Notes under the pieces: model-generated
What the model was told of the DNA's origin: nothing
The model's input: the letters and a program-made list of their open reading frames with translations, nothing else
The model's database searches: none
NCBI GenBank assembly: GCA_009746045.1
Contig: RPFO01000312.1
Location: 720,323-784,322, forward strand
Source: Mesostigma viride
Taxonomy: Eukaryota; Streptophyta; Mesostigmatophyceae; Mesostigmatales; Mesostigmataceae
Direction: 5' to 3'
Length of the DNA stretch: 64,000 nt
Made by a program: the position numbers and the translations under genes
In this document: positions 1 through 11,936 of the stretch, piece by piece
How the letters are laid out: each line of letters starts with the position of its first letter
Position numbering within the stretch: position 1 is the first letter of the stretch

Positions 1-190
1 AGTGATCACACAGCAACATGGTATCCCCCTGGTCTACGCGATGGCAAACCTGACACTGTGCGTCCTTGACCCGCCTGGCCGTGTGCGGGGCGAGGTCAGG
101 CAATAAGTTGGGCAACGAACACGGACTGAGGTTGCTTACGTTATCGGTGGTGCGACTGCCGTCGACGCCCTCCAGAATGGCGCCCCAGAT
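1..190 (-). pseudogene. PHD finger (N-terminal half) at the C-terminus of the gypsy integrase, frameshifted
   Basis: The integrase frame stops at 136-138. The alternative minus-strand frame stays open from about 190 to the window edge. It encodes a linker and then CQVCHRVDQGDTMLLCDH, which matches the first half of a C4HC3 PHD finger: the first Cys pair, then the typical D-x-M-L-L-C-D-x-C core. The rest of the domain lies left of the window. PHD fingers read the methylation state of histone H3 tails, and integrase C-terminal readers (usually chromodomains) can steer insertion. The frame change lies near 175-185, beside a short G/C run, so it is either a mutation or a base-call error. The motif is clear, but only half the domain is visible. 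Confidence 0.7.
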
Positions 191-1615
191 GGCTTGATGG
201 CGACGATCCGCAAGATGGTCGGCCCCGCAGTCACGTCAAGAGTGTCGGTCAGCTGCGTGCGGAGAAAGACGAACTGCCCCGGACGAAAATGCAGCTGACG
301 GGCCATGTAAGCGCCCCCCCGGCGCTGAGCGTATCGCAGGGTATCTCGGTGCTGGGCGATGAACAAGTTGTTCATGGCGATGGGCATAACCTTGCGGAAA
401 GTAGCCGCCCGTGCGGTCACCTCAGCCAGAAACTGACTGGCGTTGTCAAACGCCATAGGGGTGGGGTGTGCACTCTGCGCCTCCGTGGGGAGCAAGGGTG
501 CGCGCCCAAACAACAGGAAATACGGGGAGAAACAGGCGAGCGACTCCTGGGGTGACATTCGGTAACCCATGGCTATCCACGCCAGTTCACGATCCCACAT
601 AGTGAATGATGCTGACTGCAGGCTCCACTTGCGCAAAGCCTGCTTGACAGTCTGCACCAATCTCTCAGCCAAACCATTGGCCTGAGGATGCTCGCGAGAA
701 GTGCGACGGTGATCAATGAGACATGCATCCAACAATTCCTGAAATTCCCCACGAAACTCCCCGCCCTGGTCGGTGACCACCTCCGCGGGGGCGCCAAACC
801 TGGCGATGATGTCGGCGAAGTGCTTGGCGGTGGTGGCGGCCTGCTTGTCAGCAATGGGGATGAGCTCGACCCACTTGCTAAAACTTTCGACACACACCAT
901 GACATACTTGTGGCCATCTGCACTTTCATCAAAGGGCCCACACAGGTCTACGTGCCAGCGGTAGAAGAGCCCTCTGATGGGTAGGCTCATCAATTCTTTC
1001 GCATCGTGGTCCACATTGAACCTGGCCTTCACCCGGGCACACTGCGCGCAGCTAGCGACGACCTGCGCGACTGTGGCACGCATGCCGTTCCACCAATAAG
1101 AGGCGCGCACTAGCGCCAAAGTGCAGTTACCACCCAGGTGGCCATACCGCTCATGGGCTTGCTGGACGATGGCGACCCGCTTGTGAGGCGGCGGCACCAC
1201 CACTTTGCGCTTGCCGATCATTTTGTGGAGGACCCCGGCATCCCACGAGTAGGTGACCGCCCTATGTTGCACCCTATTCAACTCAGCGTCACGCTGGGCT
1301 GAGGACCAATCAACCGGGGTGGGGGTGAGAGCTATCCCTTGGACCTGCTCCAACACACGCCCATCGAGCCACACATCACCCATGTTGCATTCCACTGTGA
1401 GATGGCCAACCAACACCACCTGGAGTGCTAGGTATCGTGCCAAGGTATTGTCAATGTCAAAGGACGGAGAATTACCTTCCTCCAACGCGAGGAGGCCAGC
1501 GGCAGGGGTGAAGGGAGAAGGGTGAACTGCATTGCAGCTTGCCGCAAAGTCTGCGACTGTATACTCGACTGCGCGCCAGTCTGCCTCGGCGTCGGCGTCA
1601 GCGAAGCCTGCAGCA
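136..1615 (-). pseudogene. Ty3/gypsy integrase (C-terminal part of Pol)
   Basis: The open frame is about 490 aa. An HHCC zinc-binding domain comes first (H-E-R-Y-G-H, then C-A-Q-C about 30 residues later, near residues 159-195). The rve catalytic core follows: D in RWHVDLCGPF (about residue 228), D in VVTDQGGEF (about 288) and E in HPQANGLAERL (about 327), giving the D,D-35-E triad of retroviral-type integrases. It inserts the double-stranded cDNA into chromosomes. There is no genuine start codon, because the frame continues upstream into RNase H once the insertion at 1620-4259 is removed. The C-terminus is cut by a frameshift just before the PHD finger. The catalytic residues are intact. Confidence 0.88.
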
Positions 1616-1619
1616 TTAA

Positions 1620-4259
1620 GGGGAGGTGGCACCCCAAAAACCTTAAAATTTGACCCATGCTAATATCACTTGAAATTCATTTGCACAATGCTGAGTTATG
1701 ATTGGGGGCACTAAATAACATCTCTAGTGAGTTGTCCATGCACTTGTTGGGGGTACTACCCCCATATATACGCCAATAATGCGCTATAAATAGCAAAAGA
1801 CGCTAATTAGGGCTGGGTATGCCCCAGCCAATTCACTTATTTGTTGGCTACCAAAAATCAAGGTCATATAGTTCCCTGAGTTTGTAGCTTGCTGAGCTAT
1901 TTACATCATGGAAATGGCAAAACCTTGAACAGTTATTAATTTTCCCGCAAAACAGGTCATTTTTTACCGGACATTGGGAATAAACATGTCATAAACACTT
2001 CCGATAAGGCCACAAAATCAACAAAAATTCCGGCTAACAGGGGGACAGCGGTGTTCCAAGTCCCAGGTCATTCCGACAAGTCTAGCTCAAGTTATTGCGT
2101 CAGACGTGTTTTCAGAAAAATGCCCGCTAAAACAGAAAATGTCACTATATCAGCCCTTGTAAGCATCCTGCACAAGGCAGGCAGGGCAAAACCAATCCCC
2201 CTTGGGCTTCTTAGTCAACGGGGGGTCAGCGCAGCACCCATGCAGTCCTCCCTTGCACCCGAATGTGCTGCACAGCAGGAAAGGACACCGTCAATTTCAT
2301 CGGGGACGCACATGCAAGGCAAGGAATATCATCACATCATTCTCATCATCACTACTACCTTCCCCATCGTCCTCCTGCCCCTCCCTTTGCATCACGTCGT
2401 GGCAGCCACCCTTAAAACAGGTCATTCCGACAAGTCTAGCTCAAGTAATAAGGTTATGCGTGCTAAAACCTGAACATAAGCTTAAGGGGGTTTTCTTTGT
2501 ATACATGGCCACTTAGGCATGATGTTTTCCATCCAAAAAGCCAGAAAGCATGCCCCACTCGATCACAAAACATAAGCAAACGGCTAGGCACCACATCTGC
2601 CCTCACCTGCCCTCGGCATGGCCAACCTTGCCAGCGCAAGCATAGCAACACGATCGCTAGGCATACATGCCAAGAGAGCATACACTATACTCTACCCAAG
2701 GTTACCTTGTAAACATAATGCCAAGAACTCAGCAAATCTATGATCAAAAGCACATATAATTAACTCTAGCACACTGATGACGACACATGCTCAAGGTTGG
2801 GGGTCACTGTGGCACGCACAGATGGGTTTCCTAGACGACCACTCACCACCTGACAAGGCGCTAAGGACCACTCAGAAAGCAAGTAAACACAATCACACTT
2901 TACATGCCATCAACATGGATCAAATCCATGCTGAATATGTTATGAAGTACAAAGGGGTGGCCACGCACCTCATACTCCTTCACCGTCCCTCGAGCATGGC
3001 CAGCCTTATAAGTACGCGAATAGCAATTATGATGATGGCACTAACATGCATTACCAGCATTCTCTATGTTTCTCCCAGGTTAGAGTGTAAGGGTTATGCC
3101 AACCAAGCTTACCAACACAGCAACAACTCCTTAACTGCCCTACCCGACATGGGCAACAAACTGGAACTATGGAGGGCAAGGAACCAAGGAGATCATGGCA
3201 TACAAAGCTTGCATGCAGTCAACCATGTCAACCATGGTTGGCTCAGCACATTGCTGTCTTGTCACATCATCATAACAAGGAAAGCTCAAGTAAACCAATG
3301 ATGGCAGCTATCTACATGCAGTCACACAAATGCAATATCTCCAACATGATCGTCGATAAAAAAACTTCCTTCCCTGCACGATAAAGTGCAAAGAAACCAG
3401 TGGCGGCCGTTCAGCTTCTGACCGCTGTGATGCCGCTGCGAGGAAAGGGTGCGTCACTATCACACGACAAGAAGCGTCCATACGCACAACATCCTTGCCA
3501 GAACACGTGCTATGAAATCCCTTACGCCTTCCCTAGGATCTATCGGTTGAGACTGAAGCGGATTTGATCAAGACATCAACGAAAAGAAGCTAAAGCTGCC
3601 AGGTATTCGTCAACACGACGGCGAGCAACGGAGAGTTAACTGGCGGAAACTGACCAAAACGAACGCAAAAAACTTCGAACGATGAGCTCTTCGAAGAAAG
3701 AACTGATAGTAGATAACAGTCGCCACAAATCTATACCTTGCCCTCGTAGATCCCTCGCCCAGGCGCGCAACAACTGCCGTTCTTCCATGGAAGGTTCCGA
3801 CATGCACTGCGCAGGCCTCAAGAAATACTTACCGAGAATGGCCGAAAATGTAGCAAAAAGCACCCGTTCGGTTTAGAATTCGATGCTACCGATATGAATG
3901 CATCCTTCACGGTCAAAAAGACCCCCAAAACAGAGAATTTACTGCCGCAATCACGAATTCTATTTTATTCCGCGCGACCAAAAAATGCAGATTACCCCCC
4001 ATGCCGATGGCAGTAAAAGAAAGCAGCGGTATTGTAAACCAGCCACTTGCCGCCGCAACCCAACATCATTAAATCATCGTCTTCAACATCCAAGCATTTT
4101 TTTTGCATTTCTCTAGCCCTACTACATTGCTAGTTTCGCCTAAACGCAGTCGCCATGGCCACTTCCGCAAGTGGTGCGCGCACGGAGCACCCACTTTTCA
4201 CGGTACGGCCGGTGCCGCGAATTTTTTCGCGCGGAAAATATTCGGCGCGCCACGTCCCC
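1620..4259. mobile_element. Non-autonomous DNA transposon with TTAA target duplication (family TE-A)
   Basis: A 2640-bp insertion inside the gypsy pol gene, bounded by TTAA at 1616-1619 and 4260-4263. The ends are short imperfect terminal inverted repeats: GGGGAGGTGGC at the left, and GGGGACGTGGC read inward from the right. Removing the element plus one TTAA rejoins the RNase H and integrase codons in frame. TTAA duplication is typical of piggyBac and Kolobok transposases; I cannot choose between them. The interior has only short ORFs without recognisable domains, so transposition must have been supplied in trans. The right about 800 bp and parts of the left about 350 bp resemble the ends of the much larger element at 19996-31523. 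Confidence 0.85.
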
Positions 4260-4263
4260 TTAA

Positions 4264-5327
4264 CAAAAACCACAGACCCAGGCGAGCTCTCGGCCCCTAG
4301 GGCCCGCGCACCAGTGTTGTCAACAGTGGTTGGTAGAGCATACCTGGACAGGACGTCCGCGTTGGAGTGATCCACACCTGGCCGATGGACGATTGTCAGG
4401 TGGTACTCCTGAATGATCATTGCCCACCGGGCCAGCTTACCCGTGAGTTTGTCGCTGGTCATCAACCACAATAAGGGCTGGTGATCAGTGACAAGTGTGA
4501 ACACCCGCCCAAAGAGATATGGCCTGAAGTGCTTGATGGCCCACACAACGGCTAACGCTTCCCCCTCGTAGGAAGAGTACCGACTCTCGGCAGAGTTGTT
4601 ACTCCGACTAGCGTACGCGATAACATGCTCGCGCCCCGCATCGTCCTTTTGTGCTAGCACAGCCCCTAGGCCTACCTTGGACCAATCGGTGTAAAGAATG
4701 AAGGGCAGAGCATAGTCGGGGGCGCGTAGGATAGGAGCGGCAGTCAGTTCCTGTTTGATGGTATCGATGGCTCGCTGCTGAGCCGGACCCCACGCCCAGA
4801 CATTGCCCTTCTTCAACAACTCAGTCAGGGGTTTGACTTTGGTGCTGAAATTCTGAATATATCCTCGATAATAGCCAGCTAGCCCGAGATACGCGCGCAC
4901 CCCCGAGATGTCGATGGGCACTGCGGCGTCGCTGATGGCTTCCACTTTGGCTGCCTCAGGGGTCCGGCCACCTGGTACAATCTGATGACCAAGAAACCCT
5001 ATGGTCTGTTGGGCGAACTTGCACTTTTCAGGGTGCAGCCGCAGGTTGGCCTTATCTAGGGCGATCCGAACCTGATCGAGGTGAGCTAAGTGCTGGTCAA
5101 ATGTCTCGCTAAAGACAATGACATCGTCTATGTAGCAGGCTGCAAATGGCAACCCTGCCAGCACCTGGTCCATGGCACGTTGGAACACCGCACTAGCGTT
5201 GCGATGTCCGAATGGCATGCGAACCCACTCGTACAGACGGGTCCCACCCCAAAAGGCCAGCTTGCGCTGATCTGCCTCTACGACCTTGATCTGATGGAAG
5301 CCGCTACGCAAATCTAGCGACGACACA
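4264..5327 (-). pseudogene. Ty3/gypsy reverse transcriptase (palm/thumb) and RNase H
   Basis: This is the middle of gypsy Pol. It opens with SSLDLRSGFHQI, the first catalytic Asp region of RT, followed by the active site YIDDV and the LGH and KC-K-F-A motifs of gypsy RTs. RNase H follows: D in YTDWS, E in SSYEGEALA, D in VTDHQPLLW, and the terminal H-R-P-G-x-D-H-x-N-A-D-V-L-S-R motif. It copies the element RNA into DNA and degrades the template. Both ends are transposon junctions: upstream codons continue at 8749 across the TA-flanked insertion, downstream codons at 1615 across the TTAA-flanked one. The open frame itself runs on to 4130, but the tail beyond 4264 is transposon sequence. Catalytic residues look intact. 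Confidence 0.9.
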
Positions 5328-5329
5328 TA

Positions 5330-8300
5330 CAGGGGTCACCCGCAGTATCGCAACAAGAATCGCAACTACGCAACTTTCCAGGAGGACCAAAAAACACTTT
5401 TGTTGCGATTCTTGCGAGGACCGATTTGGACGAAAAGTTGCGAAACGGCAAACGCGTGGTATCGCAACTAAAGATACTCTTCGACGTGAAGTATGTCACT
5501 CCTTGGCTGACCGGCGCGAAGAATCAACCGAAAAAAAATGAGCGGCGTCAGAAAAATGCTATAGCCGCTGTCGCGCAACATCTAATGATGCGCACATTAT
5601 CTCGGGCTGGTTTTTACTGCGTCTACACGCGTTAATCATCACGGGGGTGACGATGAAAGGCAGCACTTGTTATTAGCTTCTGTATCATTGAATTTTTCGC
5701 AACCAGTAGTTTTCGTATGATGTATTTCGCGTATTTCATCATCGTTCAGGGCCAGGAAAGTCTCGACGCCGTGATGAGATTGCCTTTCTGTCATGAGATT
5801 GCTAGCTTTCCGCTAGCCTTCTTTTTGCGGTTTCGGCATGGCGCAGTTTAGTGTACCTGCGGATACCGTCAACAAGGTAAAGTCGTTATATCATTCGGTA
5901 AGTAATCTCGGACACGTTGTTGAAGGTTTGTGGTGTTAAGTTCGCTAACTTACTACTCCTGTGTACTAGTTTGTGGTTGTGGTTTTGTACAACCGTCGTC
6001 GTAAGATTTTCATCAGTTTTGTTCATGATTAGCTGCGTCTGTACCTAATTTTCTAGAATGACGATTGATTTAACATCTAAAGGAGTTGTAGATGGTAGCA
6101 CGATGGTTTCTATTGCCTAAATTCTTCAGGAAAGATGGTATCATGGCCAGTTTTTTGTCAGCCTTTTGGCTTTGCTAGTAAAGGACGCCTGTGCAGTTGT
6201 GCAGTCCGTGCAACATCTATGGAGGCCCCAGTGCCTTGCTGACGTAGAAAAGAAGTTCGATGCAGTGTTTGTATATTTTCATCCTAGGCATGCAAATGGA
6301 GGTCATTTCTCATGTTCTGGATGCATGGGTAACACCGCCCCTTGCACCCCCTTGCTACGTGTGCATTTGGGCCTTGGTTTGTGAAGACGTCCAATATTGC
6401 ATTATCACTTAACATTGCATTGTAAGTGTCTTTTTTATCGCACCCGTGCACCCCCTGAGATTAGTGCTGTATTTAGCACCCATAGGACATATAGGACATT
6501 GCAACATGACTAATGACATGACCCCGAAGTAACTCCCTATATGCGTGTGCTTTGGTCCCAGTATGGACACTAGATTGTTATCAGGCTGGTTTCTGGACAT
6601 TATCATGCAAGGTGCAACCAGCCATAATTAGGGGTAGAGTTACACACTGGTCATCCAAGGGCTAAGTGCAGGCCAGCACGCGGTAAAATGGTGACTGTGC
6701 ATTAATATTAAAAAATTAAATTACGACACGCAGACGCTACGCGTTGATCAGGCGTCGCGTGACCGCCATGCGAACATTAATAGTTGTCGCGTATATTACA
6801 TCCTCAATGATGTGGAGGCGGAGATGGAATGAGTATCTATAATGTAACCTTGAGTGACAGGGTTGCTGACACCACGGCCCGAATCACTGTTATTACACTT
6901 GTACTGAATTGGGTCACATGCATACCCCCACCGACTTGGGGTTGGTATCCTTTATATATCCTGCCATGGACTGGAATCGTTGTCTCCTTGAATACATGTA
7001 TAACTCACATGGGTCAGGGGGCCTGCCCATATTCACCACTATATTAATCCCTAAAAGGTGCTTACACTGTCCTCGGTCGCATTCATGCATGCATTCGCGT
7101 ATCCATGCATGCAATCACTTCCATCCCTGCAAGCATTCACGCATCCATGCATGCAAACACCATCCATCCACGCAAGCATTCACGTATCCATGCATGCAAA
7201 CACCATCCACCCCAAGCATTCACACATTCATGCATGCAAACACCATCCATCCATGCTAGCATTCACGAATCCATGCATGCAAACACCACCCATCCGTGCA
7301 AGCATTCACGTATCCATGCATGCAAACACCATCCACCCAGGCAAGCATTCACGTATCCATGCATGCAAACACCACCCATCCGTGCAAGCATTCACGCATC
7401 CATGCATGCAAACACCATCCACCCATGCAAGCATTCACGTATCCATGCATGCAAACACCATCCACCCCAAGCTTTCAGGTATCCATGCATGCAAACACCA
7501 CCCATCCATGCATGCAAACACCATCCACCCATGCAAGCATTCACACATTCATGCATGCAAACACCATCCATCCCTGCAAGCATTTACGTATCCATGCATG
7601 CAAACACCACCCATCCCTGCAAGCATTCACGTATCCATGCATGCAAACACCATCCATCCCTGCAAGCATTCACGTATCCACGCATGCAAACACCATCCAT
7701 CCCTGCAAGCATTAATGCAATATCGATTCGTGTAATTAGCACCCATCCTGCGAGCATCCATGCAATTACCACCCATCCTGCGAACATTCACGTGCAATCC
7801 ATGCATGCAGACACCGCCATCCATTCGATGCAAGCATTCACGTTTCCATGCAGCCACCCATCCTCGGCCCGCAGCATCATGGTGAACACAGCATTTCCCT
7901 TGCCCGGCCTGCGGCCGGACTGTAACACTGGACTGTCTCACCGCTTTAACAAAGACGGTTCAGGGCGATATATGTAGTCGCCTCAAAGTTGCACCCGCAC
8001 GGCCAGCAAATGCTGGGCCGCTGCCATCCCCACTTCACAAACACACCCTCTTTCAGAATCTGTCCAGTATTGTTGCCTAATGCATCCCCGTTCGAAAGAG
8101 CGACATAATGAAACCACACTGTGAATGAAACAACGCAGTTTGTTTAACATGCCACGGCGCCGACTATACCTCAAGACCATAGCTGTGTAATGTCGGCGGG
8201 ACAATGACGGGGTAATGACGCGCAATGACGAGACGATGACGCGCGTGATGATTAGGGAACTGTTTGATAACGAAAGGTTAGTGGTTGTAGACTAATTATA

Positions 8301-8746
8301 GGTCGTTGATTATTCAATTAAGAGGCGGCACACTTCTGTTTTTTTTCATTATTGCACTGACTTCCGCGCGATGAATCCCACTGAACTGAACTGAACACCG
8401 CGCGGCCAATCAATCGTCAACGGCGGTAACTATTGCAAGTACATATCGGATCCTGCACGCCGATTGGCGACAATTTATTCCTTCCGGCGCACGTGTACGG
8501 CGTACTTTTGGTATACTTGCCAGGTTTGTTGCGATTCTGTTGCATTGCGGAACTCTAGAATTGGTGGGTTTGCAGTTGCGGAACTAGGTGTTGCGATACT
8601 CGAGCACGCTCCCATTTTTCATCCAAACATCACTTTTGAAAAGTGAAGGTGCCATGGTGTGCCCATACCTGCCCTTAATCGAAGTGGATGATAAAATTTT
8701 TTTTTTTGAGTTGCGATTCTTGTTGCGATACTGCGGGTGACCCCTG
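5330..8746. mobile_element. Non-autonomous DNA transposon, TA target duplication, about 37-bp TIRs
   Basis: A 3417-bp insertion in the RT gene. Perfect terminal inverted repeats begin CAGGGGTCACCCGCAGTATC and continue to about 37 bp (5330-5366 and 8710-8746). The flanks are TA at 5328-5329 and 8747-8748, and removal of the insert plus one TA restores the RT codons exactly. Several extra TTGCGA/TCGCAA motifs lie next to both ends, as expected for subterminal transposase-binding sites. I see no transposase ORF; the long open frames at 7058-7977 are a minisatellite. TA duplication fits Tc1/mariner-like or some other TIR superfamilies. The superfamily is not assigned. Confidence 0.88.
7080..7860. 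repeat. 43-bp minisatellite (about 16 copies)
   Basis: A tandem array built on a unit containing GCAAGCATTCACGTATCCAT followed by GCATGCAAACACCATCCATC. Variants differ mainly at CATCCATCC/CACCCATCC and CGTATC/CGCATC/CACATT. The unit length is not a multiple of three and has no stop in most frames, so long overlapping ORFs appear on both strands; I do not regard these as genes. The array lies wholly inside the TA-flanked transposon and decays toward its right end (7730-7860). Confidence 0.92.
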
Positions 8747-8748
8747 TA

Positions 8749-9693
8749 CTTGACCTGGGGAGATATTTTATCCAAAACATCATCGACCCGAGGCATGGGG
8801 TACCTATCAACAGGAGTGTGCGCGTTCAGCTGACGCAGGTCAGTGGCCATGCGCATTCCTGTCCACTCGCCTGTGATGGTATCCTTCTTGGGTGCGACCA
8901 CCGTGGCAGCTGCATAACTGGAGGATGAAGCGCGGATGATCCCAGCTGCCTCTAGCTCTCGACAGTTAGCATCTACGAATTCCAGCTCAGCCAAGCTCAG
9001 CCTATGCTGCCGCCTGAATAAGGGCTGATCCGTATCTAGTGGGACCCCCATGCAGCCCCCGTTGTAGCACCCTAGTTCTTCACTGCTGAAAGCGAATACT
9101 GAGCGTGCAGAATGCAACCAGTGCTCCATAGCCTTGCGTTGCGTGGCGGTGAGGTGCTCACCTATGGCCCATATGTGAGAGGCAGCAGGATCTGCGACTG
9201 CGGCACTCCTACTGTCGAGACAAGGCCCCCGGACAGCGGCATCGTGGAAAAGGGAAAATGCGGCTACACCGGGTGTGACGCTCACCTGCTGAATGGCACG
9301 GACTGCGCGACCGACCGATTTCTGCAGGGTGGGCGCTCCAGCGAACACCGTGCTGGACAACAAGGACGTCATGAGGATAACGCTCCATAGTTGAAGCAGC
9401 CGCGATCTCCATGGCGACCCAGTGCCGCCGGACGCTATTGGCCGGACACCAGCCGCGTGGGCACTGACAGGCGGTGGCGGTGTGGGGATATCTCCCCCAC
9501 CCTGGCGCACTTGCATTGCGGCCCGCAGAACATACCCAACCTGGAAGGCTGACATGGCTTGCCCAACGAGAGACCACCTAGTGGCCTCTAAAACCCCCTC
9601 AGCGGCGGACGCCCCCACATGGAACCCCATGCTCACCTCCCGAAACTCAGCGGGCGGCTGCACCAACAAACCCGTACCGGTGTCCCATACCAA
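8749..9693 (-). pseudogene. Ty3/gypsy reverse transcriptase, N-terminal part (with end of the methyltransferase domain)
   Basis: The first about 60 residues of this frame, including PPAEFREVSMGF, look like the last conserved motif of a C5 methyltransferase. A linker follows, then RT fingers: SLAELEFVDANCRELEAAGI, a VVAPKKD segment, MRMATDLRQLN and YPMPRVDDVL. The frame ends at KISPQVK, where the 5330-8746 transposon interrupts it; codons resume at 5327. The frame has no credible ATG of its own. It is joined to the methyltransferase frame through a one-base shift near 9725, so methyltransferase and RT were probably one polyprotein. Confidence 0.82.
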
Positions 9694-10514
9694 ACCCTTG
9701 CCCCGGTCCCTGTAGGCCGATGACCCTGGTAACTAACCAAGGTGGGAAGAGCGCACATAGGCTTACCTACGTGATTGACGGGCGCGTAAGGGTGCCGATC
9801 GGCGACGTCTACCCGCTGCGTGACCAAATGTGGTGGCAGCGCCACCTCCGCGGGCATGCCGTCGTGCTGTCGTGTGATCGCATCTACCACTGCCTGGATG
9901 GTGGTGGTGAGTGCAAGGTTGGTCCAGAATGCGCGGTACCTGTGGGTGAGCCCGCCCAATCCTGCATTGTCGCACGTGACTGGTGCCCCTAAGATGTCCA
10001 CGATCTGGGCCCAGTCCTTCCTCACTACCTCGTGAGGGCTGTCGTCGGCCACCACGTTCTCAAAAAGATACGCTAGTGGCTGGTCCTGCAGCTGCTGCAA
10101 GAGTCCAACGACTCGAAGCAGATCCCAAAACAACCCGCTCCTAGGATCCGCAAGCCCGCGTCCTACGCCGGCCTGACTCAACCCTTGACATTCCCAGCCC
10201 GCGAGGACGAGGTCTATCCTCTTGTGCCGCCTCAAAAGGCCTCGCACATGAACCTCCCCAATAGCACGGATATCCTGAGGGCACTCCCCAAACGGATCTG
10301 TCCACGCAGACGGAGGGAACTGAGAAGGATACAGGGCAGACAGCTGGGCACAGTGATGCCTATACACTGCCCGAGCGGTAGGAGACGGCTCTACGGCGAT
10401 CAACGTGTGGCACGTACCGCCTGCAGCGAGAAAGCCAGCCAGCCCCCCTCCCATCCCAGCAAACAATTCTAGCAATACAACCCCTTCGGACAAGACCCGC
10501 GACTCTGCCACAAC
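9633..10514 (-). pseudogene. C5-cytosine DNA methyltransferase domain inside gypsy Pol
   Basis: The domain has the motifs of C5 methyltransferases in order. Motif I is LELFAGMGGGLAGF (residues 13-26, S-adenosylmethionine binding). Motif IV is GWECQGLSQAG with the catalytic Cys (about 108). Motif VI is FENV (about 150). The motif VIII region is AGLGGLTHRYRAFW (about 183), and motif IX is CALPTLVS (about 265). The enzyme would transfer a methyl group to carbon 5 of cytosine in DNA. It lies between protease and RT, in frame with the protease ORF once the LTR element at 10520-12583 is removed (codons join across the ATCGG duplication). A one-base shift near 9725 separates its last motif. The usual Pro of motif IV (PCQ) is Glu here. 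Retroelement-borne cytosine methyltransferases have been reported in some algae and dinoflagellates. Confidence 0.88.
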
Positions 10515-10519
10515 ATCGG

Positions 10520-11166
10520 TGTTAGAATATTTGAGCCTTCATAGGCCGAAATTGATTGACAATAAAATAGATTACGCTTTATTTATCATGGCATTAACGA
10601 AATCCGGCTGCCACCGGTCATACCACCAAAGCTATGCTGTGGCTCCCCGGTGGGGACCATTATCGTCCATAGCTGACAGCTAGGACAGGTAAGGTGAAGG
10701 CATCGTGCACAAACATCGTGCCTATATCCACCAAAGGTGGCGGCTATGTGCAAGACAATAACTTAACGACTTAACTTCAGAGTCGTACATTCTAGAAGTC
10801 TTGCTAACATGCCAGCGCATTAAGTACGGGGCATCTAGTAACTCGTGTCGGTAGAAATATCCAACACGGAACAGTGGGCCGAGGATGGTACCGTCGGCAC
10901 CTACAGTGCGTTAAGTCTTGTGCCGGAAATAGTACAACTTCGGCATACAATAACTTTCGCTGTACGGCACTATTTCTAGTGCTATAAACTGTGCCGTAAT
11001 TATCACGGCAAGCCCTTCCTAACCTATTTAATTATCGGCCTGAAATACGGTAGGCGGGTGCGATTAATAATGACGCAACCCTAATTAATCCTCCGTTTAC
11101 AACATGACGGCCAGGATTAAATATAAACAGGTAGTTGGGCACATAGGGTAAAATATACCCTTGACA
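10520..11166 (-). repeat. 3' LTR of the small LTR element
   Basis: 647 bp with TG/CA ends. It matches the copy at 11937-12583 without a difference I could find by eye. The adjacent polypurine tract identifies it as the downstream LTR. Confidence 0.92.
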
Positions 11167-11936
11167 CCCCCCTTGCTCAACTAGCCAGTACTATGGTATA
11201 ATCCTATGGTTGTAACTTTCCCTCTAGCTTAGGTAGGGTGTTTAGCCCCCCTTACTTGGGATAACATTCCATGGTGAACCATTGCAACAAAAAACTGGAG
11301 CTTAGGCGAGGTTAACACTTGTGCTTTGGGACATGGGGATTAGCAACAAAAAACCCGAATGTGTGCTTTTGTATACAGGGCTTAGCATCAGAACCCGATG
11401 ACATGAACCGGAACAAAAAATCCCGATTTCCTTAACTCGTGGATGGCACTGGCTTCTCGGCTCTGGGCTCCGCCGCACTTGGCTTCTCGGCTCTGCGGCA
11501 CTTGGCTTCTCGGCAGCTGGGCTCCTGCGCACTTAGCTTCTCGGCCTTCACAAAAAATTCGAGTCATAGAATGCAGGCGAAATAGCGCCTGGACGTCGTC
11601 ACCCAAAAAAAATTACACGAAGATGGCCTGCGAATTTGCCCCCGCTGCGATTTGAACTTGAGCTTGTTAGATGGCTTCAGCTTCAGCAACGTTCGGCATG
11701 ACTGCCGCGGCTACACTCTGGAATCTGGGGAAATTTTCCTGGAATCTGGAAATATAAGGCCTACGGTTGATCAGGCCGCGGCACTGGGCCAGTTCCTGGA
11801 ATTCTGCGCAGCGTGACAACAACGCTGCCGCGAACCTCCGGACCATAATATTGCATGATATTCATGCGTATCTCGCCAGTTTATGGCTGTCATTCTTTTC
11901 GTCCATATGTAAGGGTTAGTTTCCGTAATAGCTTTG
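11167..11936. other. Interior of the small LTR element, no gene
   Basis: It contains a degenerate tandem repeat of about 18-25 bp around CTTGGCTTCTCGGCTCTG (11445-11550) and no domain-bearing ORF. The 76-aa minus ORF at 11302-11532 is a translation of this repeat. Confidence 0.7.

Noticed and set aside
7080-7860. CRISPR-like array
   Set aside because: Tandem units are contiguous and degenerate, with no unique spacers; the context is eukaryotic.
7058-7977. Overlapping His/Met/Cys-rich ORFs that look like a metal-binding repeat protein
   Set aside because: The 43-bp unit lacks stops in all frames; three frames give similar peptides, so this is a minisatellite.
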